DNA of 64,000 nt from Clostridiales bacterium (GCA_019423635.1 JAHZBA010000001.1:1-64000); one strand, 5' to 3'; positions 15,981 through 25,154 are shown, counted from the first letter of the stretch. Numbers and translations: made by a program. Notes: a model not told the origin generated them from the letters alone.

Positions 15981-17633
15981 ATGCAGTTTGACTATTCCTA
16001 TCTGGACATTGCGTTCAAAAACGGCAGCGTCATCACGGTGAATGACGCCGACCAGGTGGCCCAGGCTGTGGGCATCAAGGGCAACAAAATCGTATTTGTG
16101 GGAACCAATGAGGAGATCGACACGCTGATCGGCGGCCAGACGAAGGTCTACGATCTGGCGGGGCGGACGCTGATGCCCGGCATCAACGACACCCATTTCC
16201 ACCCCATTCTCAACGGAATGCTGGGCCCGGATATGTCCTGCGGCATGGTGGACACGGGCATGGGGAACTGTAAGAGCCTGGCGGAGATGCTGGATCTGAT
16301 CCGCCGGGAGGTGAAGGAGAAGCAGCCCGGCCAGTGGATCTCCATGATGGGCTACGAGCCGCTGCTCTTCCCGGAGAAGCGCCACCCCACCATTGAGGAG
16401 CTGGACGAGATCGCCCCCAACAACCCTGTCCACTGCATGCACGGCGGCGGCCACATCTGCATGTATAACTCCAAGGCTCTGGAGTACCTGGGGGTCTACG
16501 GCCCCGAGGACGCCGCCAAGTATCCCCCCGACGAGGTGGAGGTCGTGGACGGCAAGCTCACCGGACAGGTCCGGGGCCACACCCACTTCTGGCTCTGGGG
16601 CCAGGTGGAGTACACTGAGCAGCAGCAGACCAACGCGGCGCTGAAGTCCCTGAAGAAGTGCCTGGAGAACGGCATCACCTCCGTGGGCGACATGGGCGAG
16701 TGCGACCGGCCCAGCTACCACGTGATGCAAAAGCTCTGCCGGGACGGCGTGTTCAAGGTCCGGGTGAACATGGCCCTCCACAGCATCTTCGGCAAGCCCT
16801 ACTCCAAGGAGGACAACGACCACTTCATGAAGCTGGGCTTCGTGACGGGCCTTGGCAACGAGCACTTCCGGGTGGGCCCCTGCAAATTCATGATCGACGG
16901 CGGCTCCGGCGGCCCCTCCTGCGCCACCCGGGAGCCCTACTCCCACGATCCCACCATGGTCCGGGAGAAGGGCTGGGAGCGCGAGGAGGTCTGGGAGTAC
17001 ATCAAGCAGATCAACGACGCCGAGTGCCAGGCCACGGCCCACGCCATTGGCGACGAGGCGGTGGAGTTCATGGTGGAGGGCTACGAGCGGTGCTTTGCCG
17101 AGGACCCGGAGAAGGTCCGCCGCCTGCGCCACCGCATTGAGCACTGCACCCTGGTGGATCAGGACCTGATTGACCGGATGGCGAAGATGAACATCTGCCC
17201 CTCCGTCAACGGCGGCATGGTCTATAAGCTGGGCGCCAACTACGCCAAATTCTACGGCCCGGAGCGCAACCGCTACCTGGGGGCCCTCAAGAGCATGATG
17301 GCGGCGGGCATCAAGTGCTCCCTCCACTCCGACGCGCCCTCCGGCCCGGTGGGACTGGAGATGATCGACGGCGCGGTGAACCGCTACGACCACAGCCAGA
17401 ACATCCAGTGTGACCGGACCCAGGCGGTCTCCGTGCTGGACGCCATCCGCTGCTGCACCGCCAACGCCGCCTACAGCTCCTTTGAAGAGAAGATCAAGGG
17501 CAGCATCGAGGTGGGCAAGCTGGCGGACCTGATCGTCCTCTCCGGCGACATTTTAAAGATTGATCCCATGGACATCCATACGCTGAAAGTGGATATGACC
17601 ATGATCGACGGCGTGGTGGAGTACCAGCGCTGA
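15981..17633 (+). CDS. YtcJ-like metal-dependent amidohydrolase
   Basis: A 550 aa cytoplasmic hydrolase of the amidohydrolase_3 (YtcJ) family. The first metal motif is NDTHFHP at about residues 67-73. PCKFMIDGG carries the likely bridging lysine. The later metal histidines are in AHAIGD and RIEHCTL, and the catalytic Asp is in LHSDAP, so the active site looks complete. Substrates of this family are mostly unknown amides or esters. GGAGGAGAG precedes the ATG at 15981. It has its own promoter and terminator and stands alone. It is clearly diverged from the two amidohydrolases at 59393 and 61332. Confidence 0.85.
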   Translation: MQFDYSYLDIAFKNGSVITVNDADQVAQAVGIKGNKIVFVGTNEEIDTLIGGQTKVYDLAGRTLMPGINDTHFHPILNGMLGPDMSCGMVDTGMGNCKSLAEMLDLIRREVKEKQPGQWISMMGYEPLLFPEKRHPTIEELDEIAPNNPVHCMHGGGHICMYNSKALEYLGVYGPEDAAKYPPDEVEVVDGKLTGQVRGHTHFWLWGQVEYTEQQQTNAALKSLKKCLENGITSVGDMGECDRPSYHVMQKLCRDGVFKVRVNMALHSIFGKPYSKEDNDHFMKLGFVTGLGNEHFRVGPCKFMIDGGSGGPSCATREPYSHDPTMVREKGWEREEVWEYIKQINDAECQATAHAIGDEAVEFMVEGYERCFAEDPEKVRRLRHRIEHCTLVDQDLIDRMAKMNICPSVNGGMVYKLGANYAKFYGPERNRYLGALKSMMAAGIKCSLHSDAPSGPVGLEMIDGAVNRYDHSQNIQCDRTQAVSVLDAIRCCTANAAYSSFEEKIKGSIEVGKLADLIVLSGDILKIDPMDIHTLKVDMTMIDGVVEYQR

Positions 17634-17657
17634 AAAGAACAGTAAGGCAACAAATAA

Positions 17658-17702
17658 CCGGCGGCCGTCCTCTGAAAAGAGGACGGCCGCCGGATCTTTT
17701 TT
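17658..17702. terminator. Terminator between the amidohydrolase and araR
   Basis: CCGGCGGCCGTCCTCT pairs perfectly with AGAGGACGGCCGCCGG around GAAA, followed by ATCTTTTTTC. It lies between convergent genes. Confidence 0.9.
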
Positions 17703-17751
17703 CATATCACGGTGCCACGGAGACCCGTATGGGCCCTTATGCCGGCGGCGT

Positions 17752-18840
17752 TTACGGACGCTTCCTCCCGCTGCTCTCCCGCACCACCAGCTCCCAGGGA
17801 ATCTGTACGCTCTGGCAGTACTCCCCCCGGAGCAGCTGCAGCATCATCTGCGCCGCCGTGCGGCCGGTGTTCTCCTTTCCGTGGGAGAGGGAGGTGAGGG
17901 GAATCGGGGAGAGCTTGCTGTAGTTGCTGTCATCAAAGCTGACCAGGGCGATATCCTCCGGGATGCGCAGGCCTCTTGCCTGCAGCTGCTGCTCGAAAAA
18001 GTAGGCCAGCTCATCGTTATAGCAGACAAAGGAGTCCACCTCCCGCAGCGCCGCGTCAAAAAAGGCCCGGATCGGAGCATCGTCTCCCGCCAGGAGGGTC
18101 TCCTTCGTCCCCGTGTCGAACCAGAATACATTCTGATCCCGCAGCTCCAGCCCCCGCTCCCGGAGCCCCGCGGAATACCCGGCATAGCGGCCGTGCCCCT
18201 GGATGTCGTCCGACTTAAAGACGCCGCCGATGTGAGTGTAGCCCTGATCTGCAAGATACCGGGCCAGAGTCAGCCCGCCGTCATAATTGGCGTCCAGGAC
18301 AAAGTGGGACTCCGGCAGGTCGGCGTAATAGCCGTGAACGAATACGAGGGGAATCTTGCGGGACATGAGCTGCTGGTAGAGGTCCAGGTTGGGGTTGGGC
18401 AGGGCGCTCTTGGTGGCCTCCACGATGATGCCGTCCACGGGCTGCTCCAGGAGCCGGCTGAGAATTTTCCGCTCGTTGGACACCTGGTTCCGGGTGGCAA
18501 AGATGGAGGAGGTGCACTCCTGCCGGGAGAGGACCCCTTCGATCTCCCGCAGGGTGCTGGGGAAGATGTAGTCGCCAATATAGGTGACAATGACCGCGAT
18601 GTTGTACCGCCGGACGGCGTCACTTGGCACGGTGCGGAGAATGTGAGAGCCGCTGCCCCGCCGGGTTTCGATCAAGCCGTCCTGCGCCAGCAGCGCCAGA
18701 GCCTGCCGCACCGTCTGGCGGCTCACCTGATACTCCTGCGCAATGGCAAATTCCGAGGGGAGGATGGTTGCGTTTGCGTACTTTCCCGCCTGCATCTGCG
18801 CCCGCAGCGTGTCGGCGACAACCTGATACTTGGTAGCCAT
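17752..18840 (-). CDS. araR: Arabinose-operon repressor AraR (GntR wing-helix + LacI-type sensor)
   Basis: A 362 aa repressor. The N-terminal GntR domain shows ILPSEFAIAQEYQVSRQTVR and ALALLAQDGLIETRRGSGSH (about residues 26-65). The C-terminal 280 residues are a LacI/periplasmic-binding fold (IAVIVTYIGDYIFPS, VSFDDSNYS, LTSLSHGKENTGRTAAQMML). This GntR-LacI chimera is the signature of AraR, which leaves DNA when it binds L-arabinose. GGAGGAGGATGT precedes the ATG. It is divergent from the arabinose transporter/araAD operon, where AraR-box-like sites are present. Confidence 0.92.
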   Translation of the reverse strand: MATKYQVVADTLRAQMQAGKYANATILPSEFAIAQEYQVSRQTVRQALALLAQDGLIETRRGSGSHILRTVPSDAVRRYNIAVIVTYIGDYIFPSTLREIEGVLSRQECTSSIFATRNQVSNERKILSRLLEQPVDGIIVEATKSALPNPNLDLYQQLMSRKIPLVFVHGYYADLPESHFVLDANYDGGLTLARYLADQGYTHIGGVFKSDDIQGHGRYAGYSAGLRERGLELRDQNVFWFDTGTKETLLAGDDAPIRAFFDAALREVDSFVCYNDELAYFFEQQLQARGLRIPEDIALVSFDDSNYSKLSPIPLTSLSHGKENTGRTAAQMMLQLLRGEYCQSVQIPWELVVRESSGRKRP

Positions 18841-19140
18841 ACATCCTCCTCCTGTCCGCTCTGTGAAATCCTGTCAAATACCTGTTCCAGTATAAAGGAT
18901 GTCCGCAAAAATTGCAAGCTTTTCCTCGGAAAACCAAACAAATCCCGGACATCCCGGACGCTGAAATGCAGCTTTGTGCAAAATAACGCGGGGAAAAACA
19001 CCTGCCGCTCCAGAAAACGTACAAATTTTATGGACGCATATAAAACGTTTACTTAAAATTTTTGCGAGATTTCAAAGATTTGATGGTTGATTTGTTATAA
19101 AAAAGACAGAGTATCTGTTGGAACTCCGGAAATATGTATT

Positions 19141-19178
19141 GTTTATGCGAACAAAAAAGCGAAGTAGTACGAACAAAT
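19141..19178 (+). promoter_or_regulatory. Two AraR-box-like operators
   Basis: GTTTATGCGAACAAAA (19141-19156) and AGTAGTACGAACAAAT (19163-19178) resemble the AraR consensus ATTTGT-N-CG-N-ACAAAT. The first matches 11 of 14 fixed positions and the second 12 of 14. Their centres are 22 bp apart, two helical turns, which would allow cooperative binding. They lie directly upstream of the chvE -35 box. Confidence 0.6.
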
Positions 19179-19180
19179 TA

Positions 19181-19209
19181 TTGACAAGCTCGACGAAGGC
19201 CCTTATACT
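19181..19209 (+). promoter_or_regulatory. Promoter of the arabinose operon
   Basis: TTGACA (19181-19186), a 17-base spacer and TATACT (19204-19209), 49 bases upstream of the chvE start. It abuts the AraR-like boxes. Confidence 0.8.
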
Positions 19210-19257
19210 GAGGGTAATCCCGCAAGGGAAAAACGAACAAGATTGGAGAGCAACATC

Positions 19258-20412
19258 ATGAAGAAGTTTTTTGCACTGATCCTTGCCCTCGCGATGGCGC
19301 TGGCCCTGGTGGCCTGCGGCGGCAACAGCGGAAATTCTCAGGATGCCGGAGACGACAAGCAGGCCTCTGACGGTGCCGGAGATGACGGCGCTGCGAACGA
19401 TCAGGAGCAGGTCGGCGCGGGCAAGACCATCGGTCTGGCCATGCCCACCCAGTCCTCCGAGCGCTGGATCAACGACGGCGGCAACATGAAAAAGCAGCTG
19501 GAGGCCCTGGGTTATGAGGTTCAGCTCCAGTACGCCGAGGACGACCCCCAGGCCCAGGTCTCTCAGATCGAGAACTTCGTGGGCCAGCAGATGGACTGCA
19601 TCGTCATCGCCGCGGTGGACTCCGGCGCTCTGACCGGTGTGGAGGCCCAGGCCAAGGCCGCCGGCATCCCCATCATCGCCTATGACCGTCTGCTGATGGA
19701 CACCGACGCTGTCTCTTACTATGCCTCCTTCGATAACGAGGGCGTGGGCACGGCCATCGGCCAGTACATCAAGGACAAGAAGGACCTGGAAGGCGCCCGC
19801 GCCAATGGCGAGAGCTACACCATCGAGTTCTTCATGGGCTCTCCCGACGACAACAACGCCGTGCTGCTGCACCGGGGCGTGATGGGCGTGCTCCAGGAGT
19901 ACCTGGACGACGGCACCCTGGTCTGCAAGACCGGCCGTACCTCCTTCGAGGAGACCTGCATCCTCCGCTGGAGCCAGGAGACCGCCCAGCAGTGGTGCGA
20001 GAACTACCTGGCCGGCTACTATGCCGACGAGGATCTGGACATCGCCTGCTCCGCCTTTGACGGTTTCTCCTACGGCATCCGCTCCGCTCTGGAGTCTGCC
20101 GGCTACACCGACGCCAACTGGCCCATGATTACCGGTCAGGACGCCGAGCTCATGGCCACCAAGAACATCATCTCCGGCAAGCAGACCATGTCCATCTACA
20201 AGGACACCCGCCTGCTGGCTGAGAAGTGCGTGACCATGGTCAACGCCGTGTGCAACGGCACCGAGCCCGAGATCAACGACACCACCACCTATAACAACAA
20301 TGTCATCACGGTTCCCTCCTACCTCTGCACCCCCGTGGCTGTGGACAAGGACAACTACAAGGAAGTCATCGTGGACGGCGGCTACTACACCGAGGAGCAG
20401 CTGGCGGGCTGA
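19258..20412 (+). CDS. chvE: Sugar ABC transporter binding lipoprotein, ChvE-like
   Basis: A 384 aa lipoprotein. The signal peptide ends LVAC, with Cys19 as lipid anchor, followed by a Gly/Asp-rich linker to about residue 60. The mature part is a type I periplasmic-binding fold (VGLAMPTQSSERW pattern, QIENFVGQQMDCIVIAAVD, IIAYDRLL) closest to ChvE/multiple-monosaccharide binders. GGAGAGC precedes the ATG at 19258. A TTG start at 19243 would only extend the signal peptide. It heads the importer operon under AraR-like sites, so L-arabinose is the probable ligand. A terminator-like hairpin behind it should boost its level over the permease. Confidence 0.9.
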   Translation: MKKFFALILALAMALALVACGGNSGNSQDAGDDKQASDGAGDDGAANDQEQVGAGKTIGLAMPTQSSERWINDGGNMKKQLEALGYEVQLQYAEDDPQAQVSQIENFVGQQMDCIVIAAVDSGALTGVEAQAKAAGIPIIAYDRLLMDTDAVSYYASFDNEGVGTAIGQYIKDKKDLEGARANGESYTIEFFMGSPDDNNAVLLHRGVMGVLQEYLDDGTLVCKTGRTSFEETCILRWSQETAQQWCENYLAGYYADEDLDIACSAFDGFSYGIRSALESAGYTDANWPMITGQDAELMATKNIISGKQTMSIYKDTRLLAEKCVTMVNAVCNGTEPEINDTTTYNNNVITVPSYLCTPVAVDKDNYKEVIVDGGYYTEEQLAG

Positions 20413-20450
20413 TGACCGGTTGATCCAGCCAGATATCGTGTTAAAAGCGC

Positions 20451-20486
20451 GGACGGCGGCGTAAGCCGCCGTCCGCCCTGTTTTTT
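20451..20486 (+). terminator. Attenuating terminator after chvE
   Basis: GGACGGCGGC (20451-20460) pairs perfectly with GCCGCCGTCC (20465-20474) around GTAA, followed by GCCCTGTTTTTT. It sits between the binding protein and ATPase genes, where partial read-through is usual. Confidence 0.8.
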
Positions 20487-20530
20487 CGCGGAGGAAAACG
20501 GGACGAGTCACAGGAAAAGGAGCTGAAGAA

Positions 20531-22084
20531 ATGGCGGAAGAATACATTCTGGAAATGAACCACATTGTCAAGGCGTTCTCCGGCGTGCGGGCCCTGGACG
20601 ATGTAAACTTCAAAGTCAAGCGCGGCGAGATCATGGCCATCTGCGGGGAAAACGGGGCCGGCAAATCCACGCTGATGAACGTCCTCTCCGGCGTTTACCC
20701 CTACGGCACCTACGAGGGGGACATCGTCTACTGCGGAGAGGAGTGCAAATTTCACAGCATCAAGGACAGCGAACGCAAGGGCATCGTCATCATCCACCAG
20801 GAGCTGGCGCTGAGCCCTTATCTGTCTGTGGCGGAAAATGTGTTTCTGGGCAACGAGCGCCAGAAAAACGGCGTCATCGACTGGACCCGCACCCGGAAGG
20901 AGGCCCAGGCGCTTCTGGAGCGCGTGGGTATGGGAAGCGAGAATGTCAACGTCCCGGTGAACACGCTGGGCGTGGGCAAGCAGCAGATGATTGAGATTGC
21001 CAAGGCTCTGGGCAAGAAGGCGGACCTTCTGATTCTGGATGAGCCCACCGCCGCCCTGAACGACACGGAGAGCGCCCAGCTGCTGGAGCTGATGCTCCAG
21101 CTGAAGGCCCAGGGCATGACCTGCATCATCATCTCCCACAAGCTCAACGAGATCAGCTACGTGGCGGACTCCGTCACCATCATCCGGGACGGCAGGACCA
21201 TTGAGACACTGCACAAGGGTGTGGACGAGTTCTCCGAGGAGCGGATCATCAAGGGCATGGTGGGCCGGGAGCTCACCAACCGCTACCCGAAGCGGGAGAA
21301 CTGCAAGATCGGCGAGACGATCTTCGAGGTCCGGGACTGGAACGTATACCACCCGGACGACCCCAAGCGGCAGGTGCTCAAGAACATCAACCTCTCGGTC
21401 CGCGCCGGCGAGGTTGTGGGTCTTGCGGGACTGATGGGCGCGGGGCGCACGGAGCTGGCCATGAGCCTCTTCGGCCACGCCTACGGCCAGAAAATTTCCG
21501 GCGAGGTGTACATCAACGGCAAAAAGGTGGATATGCACACCGTCCGCTCCGCCATTGACCAGAATTTTGCCTATGTCTCCGAGGACCGGAAGGTCTACGG
21601 CCTGGTTCTGATCGACTCCATTACCTTCAATATGAGTCTGGCGGCCCTGCGGCGCTTCTTCTCCAACAAGGGCGTGGTGGACCAGCGGAAGGAGGCCGTC
21701 AAGGCGGAGGAGTACCGCCGATTGATCAACGTCAAGACCGCCACCATGGAGCAGTCGGTGGGGTCCCTCTCCGGCGGAAACCAGCAGAAGGTGGTTCTGG
21801 CCAAGTGGATGCTGACACAGCCGGACGTGCTGATCCTGGATGAACCCACCCGGGGCATTGACGTAGGCGCGAAGTACGAGATCTACAGCGTCATCAACGA
21901 TCTGGCCAAGGCGGGGAAGGCCGTCATCATCATCTCCTCGGAGATGCCCGAGATCATCGGCACCTGCGACCGCACCTACGTCATCAACGAGGGCGAGATC
22001 GCCGGCGAGCTGGTCGGGGCGGAGATGACCCAGGAGGCCATTATGGGCAAGATCATGGCCCACAACAGGAAAGGAGCAGAATAA
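20531..22084 (+). CDS. gguA: Sugar ABC transporter ATPase, GguA-like (two nucleotide domains)
   Basis: A 517 aa protein with two fused ABC domains. The first has Walker A GENGAGKSTLMN near residue 39 and Walker B LLILDEPTAAL. Its signature (VGKQQMIEIAKAL) is degenerate. The second has a modified P-loop (GLMGAGRTELAMSLFG) and an intact LSGGNQQKVVLAKWM with VLILDEPTRGIDVG. This mix is normal for monosaccharide (CUT2) importers, in which the second site is atypical. It powers uptake of the sugar captured by ChvE through GguB. Its stop overlaps the gguB start by one base. Confidence 0.93.
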   Translation: MAEEYILEMNHIVKAFSGVRALDDVNFKVKRGEIMAICGENGAGKSTLMNVLSGVYPYGTYEGDIVYCGEECKFHSIKDSERKGIVIIHQELALSPYLSVAENVFLGNERQKNGVIDWTRTRKEAQALLERVGMGSENVNVPVNTLGVGKQQMIEIAKALGKKADLLILDEPTAALNDTESAQLLELMLQLKAQGMTCIIISHKLNEISYVADSVTIIRDGRTIETLHKGVDEFSEERIIKGMVGRELTNRYPKRENCKIGETIFEVRDWNVYHPDDPKRQVLKNINLSVRAGEVVGLAGLMGAGRTELAMSLFGHAYGQKISGEVYINGKKVDMHTVRSAIDQNFAYVSEDRKVYGLVLIDSITFNMSLAALRRFFSNKGVVDQRKEAVKAEEYRRLINVKTATMEQSVGSLSGGNQQKVVLAKWMLTQPDVLILDEPTRGIDVGAKYEIYSVINDLAKAGKAVIIISSEMPEIIGTCDRTYVINEGEIAGELVGAEMTQEAIMGKIMAHNRKGAE

Positions 22085-23274
22085 TGGGAAGCACAAGCAC
22101 CGTGGAAAAGACAGAGCAGATCGCCGAGAAGAAGGCGAATCTGAGCATGAAGCAATACGGCATGATGCTGGCCCTGATCGCCGTATACGTTATTTTCGCC
22201 GTCATCACCGGCGGCAAGAACCTGACCCCCATCAACGTCAACAACCTGATTATGCAAAACGGCTACGTGGTCATTCTGGCCGTGGGCATGCTGCTGTGCG
22301 TTTTGACCGGCAACGTGGACCTGGGCGTGGGCTCCGTAGTGGCCTCCTGCGGCGCAGTGGCCGGCACGCTGATTGTGGATTTCGGCGTGAACACCCCCGT
22401 CGCCATGATCGCGTCCCTGGTAGTGGGCGCGCTGTTCGGCGTGTTCGTGGGCTTCTTCGTCTCCAAGCTGGAGATCCCGCCCTTCATCGTGACCCTGGCC
22501 ACCATGCTGATGGGCCGCGGCATTTGCTACGTCATTCTCCAGTCCCAGACCAAGGGCCCCCTGCCCGCCAGCTACTGCTGGATCAGCACCGGCTTCCTGC
22601 CCACGATGAAGGTGGGCAATGTGGATATGGTCAGCATCATCGTGGCCCTGGTGGCCGTGGCGCTGGTATTCCTCTCTGATTTCCGGGGAATGGCCACCAA
22701 CCGCAAGCACGGCCTTCCCGTCATCCCGCTCTGGCAGGCGATGGTCAAGGATATCGTCATCTCCGCCATCATCCTGTTCTTCTTCTACAAGCTGGCCTGC
22801 TACAACGGCATCCCCGTGCTGCTGGTGCTGATGCTGGTGGTGGTCTGCATCTATCAGTTCCTCACCACCAAGACCGTGTCGGGCCGCCAGATCTACGCCA
22901 TGGGCGGCAACGCCAAGGCGGCCAAGCTCTCCGGCATCAACACCCAGAAGGTGTTCTTCTGGGTCTACGCCAACATGGGCCTCCTCTGCGGCCTGGCGGG
23001 CATCGTCCTCTCCGCCCGGAACGCCTCCGCCACCCCCAAGGCCGGCGACGGCTTTGAGATGGACGCCATCGCCTCCTGCTACATCGGCGGCGCAGCCACC
23101 TCCGGCGGCATCGGCACCGTGGTGGGCGCCGTGGTCGGCGCGTTCATCATGGGTATTTTGAACAACGGCATGTCCCTGGCCGGTTACGACACCAACGTGC
23201 AGAAGATCGTCAAGGGCGCCGTGCTGCTGGGCGCGGTGACGGTGGACCTGGTTTCCAAGCGGAAGAAGAGCTGA
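22084..23274 (+). CDS. gguB: Sugar ABC transporter permease, GguB-like
   Basis: A 396 aa polytopic permease of the CUT2 (BPD_transp_2) type. About 10-11 hydrophobic helices start at LALIAVYVIFAVITGG. The family motifs GNVDLGVGSVVASCGAVAG and GGNAKAAKLSGINT are clear, the latter matching the cytoplasmic coupling loop. AGGAGCAGAATA precedes the ATG, which overlaps the gguA stop (TAATG). It forms the channel for the ChvE/GguA importer. Confidence 0.93.
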   Translation: MGSTSTVEKTEQIAEKKANLSMKQYGMMLALIAVYVIFAVITGGKNLTPINVNNLIMQNGYVVILAVGMLLCVLTGNVDLGVGSVVASCGAVAGTLIVDFGVNTPVAMIASLVVGALFGVFVGFFVSKLEIPPFIVTLATMLMGRGICYVILQSQTKGPLPASYCWISTGFLPTMKVGNVDMVSIIVALVAVALVFLSDFRGMATNRKHGLPVIPLWQAMVKDIVISAIILFFFYKLACYNGIPVLLVLMLVVVCIYQFLTTKTVSGRQIYAMGGNAKAAKLSGINTQKVFFWVYANMGLLCGLAGIVLSARNASATPKAGDGFEMDAIASCYIGGAATSGGIGTVVGAVVGAFIMGILNNGMSLAGYDTNVQKIVKGAVLLGAVTVDLVSKRKKS

Positions 23275-23275
23275 T

Positions 23276-23518
23276 ATGCCGGACAACCGTGGAAAGCTGT
23301 CCCAGACCACGCTGCTGCTGCGCCTGCTGTGCGGCGGATACCTCATCTATCTGGGGATTGATATCCTGCGGGATGGAACAGCCAGCCTTCCAATCACGGG
23401 AGGAGCGGTGGTCTTCATCCTGGCAGGCGCAGGACTGCTGGCATTTACCCTTCCGACAGTCATCCGGCAGATCAGAAAGATCGACGAACCGGAGGACTCC
23501 GACGGGGACGGAAAGTAA
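23276..23518 (+). CDS. Small two-helix membrane protein of the arabinose operon
   Basis: An 80 aa protein with two hydrophobic segments (LLRLLCGGYLIYLGIDIL and GGAVVFILAGAGLLAFTL) and a charged tail ending DSDGDGK. It begins one base after the gguB stop and ends 11 bases before the kinase, so it is translated with the operon. No family is recognised. It may be an accessory of the permease, but only its position supports this. Confidence 0.65.
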   Translation: MPDNRGKLSQTTLLLRLLCGGYLIYLGIDILRDGTASLPITGGAVVFILAGAGLLAFTLPTVIRQIRKIDEPEDSDGDGK

Positions 23519-23529
23519 GGGAGAGATCA

Positions 23530-25059
23530 ATGATGAATACAACGCTTGGAATTGAGCTGGGCTCCACCCGCATCAAGGCGGTGACCATCGACGGGGCCTT
23601 CAGGCCTGTCTCCTCCGGGGACTACACCTGGGCCTCCACCTATGAAAACGGCGTCTGGACCTACTCCCTGGACGAGGTGTGGACCGGCCTGAAGTCCGCC
23701 CTGTCCAAGGTGGAGGGGCGGGAGGACATCGCCGCCGCCGGGGTATCCGCCATGATGCACGGCTACCTGGCCTTCGACAGGGACTGGAACCTGCTCACCC
23801 CCTTCCGCACCTGGCAGTGCACCTCTACCGGCCCCGCCGCGGCGGAGCTGACGGAGCTTTTCGGCTTCAATATCCCCCAGCGCTGGTCCATCGCCCACCT
23901 GTATCAGGCGGTACTGAACGGCGAGGAGCATGTCTCCCGCATCGCCCACCTGACCACCCTGGCGGGGTACATCCACTACATGCTCACCGGCGTCCACGCC
24001 GTGGGCATCGGCGAGGCCAGCGGCATGTTCCCCATCGACAGCACGGCCCTGGACTACGACGCCGGGATGATGGCCAAGTTCAACGCCCTTCCGGCGATCC
24101 AGGCCATGCCCTGGAAGCTGGAGGACCTTCTTCCCAAGGTACTGGTGGCCGGCGAGGATGCGGGAAAGCTCACCGAGACGGGCTCCGCCAGGCTGGACCA
24201 CCTGCTCCCTGCCGGCATCCCCTTCGCCCCCGCCGAGGGGGACGCGGGCACCGGCATGACGGCCACCAACGCCGTGGCCCCCCGGACGGGCAACGTGTCC
24301 GCCGGCACGTCCATCTTCTCCATGGTGGTGCTGGAAAAGCCCTTGGAGAGGGTCTATGAGGAGATCGACCTGGTGACCACCCCCACCGGAGCGCCGGTGG
24401 CCATGGTCCACTGCAACAACTGCACCAACGACACCAACGCCTGGGTGAACGTCCTGGGGGAGGCCGCCAAGCTCTTCGGAGCGGACCCCTCTACGGGAGA
24501 CCTTTATACCAAGCTCTATGAGAAGAGCCTGGAGGGCGACCCGGACTGCGGCGGCGTGCTGGTGTGCAACTATCTGGCCGGGGAGGGCGTCACCCATATG
24601 GACGCCGGCCGGCCCCTGGTGGCCCGCACCCCGGAGACCAGGTTTACCCTGGCCAACTTCTTCCGCTCCCAGCTCTACTCCACCATGGCGACACTGAAGA
24701 TCGGCATGGACATCCTGGCCGCCGAGCACGTGGCCATCGACTCCCTCACCGGCCACGGCGGGCTGTTCAAGACCCCCGTGGTGGGCCAGAGCTACATGGC
24801 CGCCGCCTGCGGCGCCCCCGTCACCTGCATGGAGACCGCCGGGGAGGGCGGGCCCTACGGCATGGCCCTGCTGGCGGCCTACCGGCTGAACAGGGCCGGG
24901 GGCGAGCGCCTGGAGGACTTCCTGTCGGGCAAGGTGTTCGCCGGGGTGTCCGGCTCCACCATCCGGCCCGACCCCGCCTGCGTGGAGGGCTTCAACAGCT
25001 ACATCCAGCGGTACAAGGCCCTGCTGGAGGTGGAGAAGACGGCGGTGGGTATCCTGTAA
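23530..25059 (+). CDS. FGGY-family carbohydrate kinase, probable ribulokinase
   Basis: A 509 aa FGGY kinase. The N-terminal phosphate loop is LGIELGSTRIKAV, and GNVSAGTSIFSM marks the ATP-binding C domain. SGSTIRPDPACVEGF closes the protein. It lacks the close resemblance expected of classic AraB. Its position before araA and araD makes L-ribulose the likely substrate, to give L-ribulose-5-phosphate. Xylulose is the alternative. GGGAGAGATCA precedes tandem ATGs at 23530 and 23533. It ends 95 bp before araA, and that gap is filled by a repeat. Confidence 0.85.
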   Translation: MMNTTLGIELGSTRIKAVTIDGAFRPVSSGDYTWASTYENGVWTYSLDEVWTGLKSALSKVEGREDIAAAGVSAMMHGYLAFDRDWNLLTPFRTWQCTSTGPAAAELTELFGFNIPQRWSIAHLYQAVLNGEEHVSRIAHLTTLAGYIHYMLTGVHAVGIGEASGMFPIDSTALDYDAGMMAKFNALPAIQAMPWKLEDLLPKVLVAGEDAGKLTETGSARLDHLLPAGIPFAPAEGDAGTGMTATNAVAPRTGNVSAGTSIFSMVVLEKPLERVYEEIDLVTTPTGAPVAMVHCNNCTNDTNAWVNVLGEAAKLFGADPSTGDLYTKLYEKSLEGDPDCGGVLVCNYLAGEGVTHMDAGRPLVARTPETRFTLANFFRSQLYSTMATLKIGMDILAAEHVAIDSLTGHGGLFKTPVVGQSYMAAACGAPVTCMETAGEGGPYGMALLAAYRLNRAGGERLEDFLSGKVFAGVSGSTIRPDPACVEGFNSYIQRYKALLEVEKTAVGIL

Positions 25060-25068
25060 GCACTGCCC

Positions 25069-25138
25069 GTAGGGGCGGATATCATCCGCCTGCCGGTCCC
25101 GTCTCTGATTTTACGGGCGGATCATATCCGCCCCTGCA
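25069..25138. repeat. AGGGGCGG-family inverted repeat element
   Basis: GTAGGGGCGGATATCATCC (from 25069) and its inverted partner ending GGATCATATCCGCCCCTGCA (to 25138) form two hairpins and also pair with each other end to end. The 70-bp unit sits between the kinase and araA. Related units occur at 8210, 12106 and 47572. Confidence 0.75.
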
Positions 25139-25154
25139 TAAAGGAGGAATTTTT

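Larger units (their letters stand above)
18841..19257. promoter_or_regulatory. araR-chvE divergent control region
   Basis: This 417-base AT-rich gap carries both promoters. The araR promoter is on the minus strand: TTGCAA (18917-18912), 17 bases, TATACT (18894-18889). The chvE promoter and two AraR-like boxes are listed separately. Single half-sites, CGTACAAAT (19018-19026) and CGAACAA (19234-19240), also occur. I see no coding sequence. Confidence 0.7.

Noticed and set aside
20441..23346. Two long minus-strand frames (20441-22096 and 21976-23346)
   Set aside because: Shadows of gguA and gguB. Composition is biased and no motif is present.
24564..25154. Upstream extension of araA
   Set aside because: The frame is open, but it overlaps the kinase gene and a repeat. 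The family N terminus and the AAGGAGG site fix the start at 25155.
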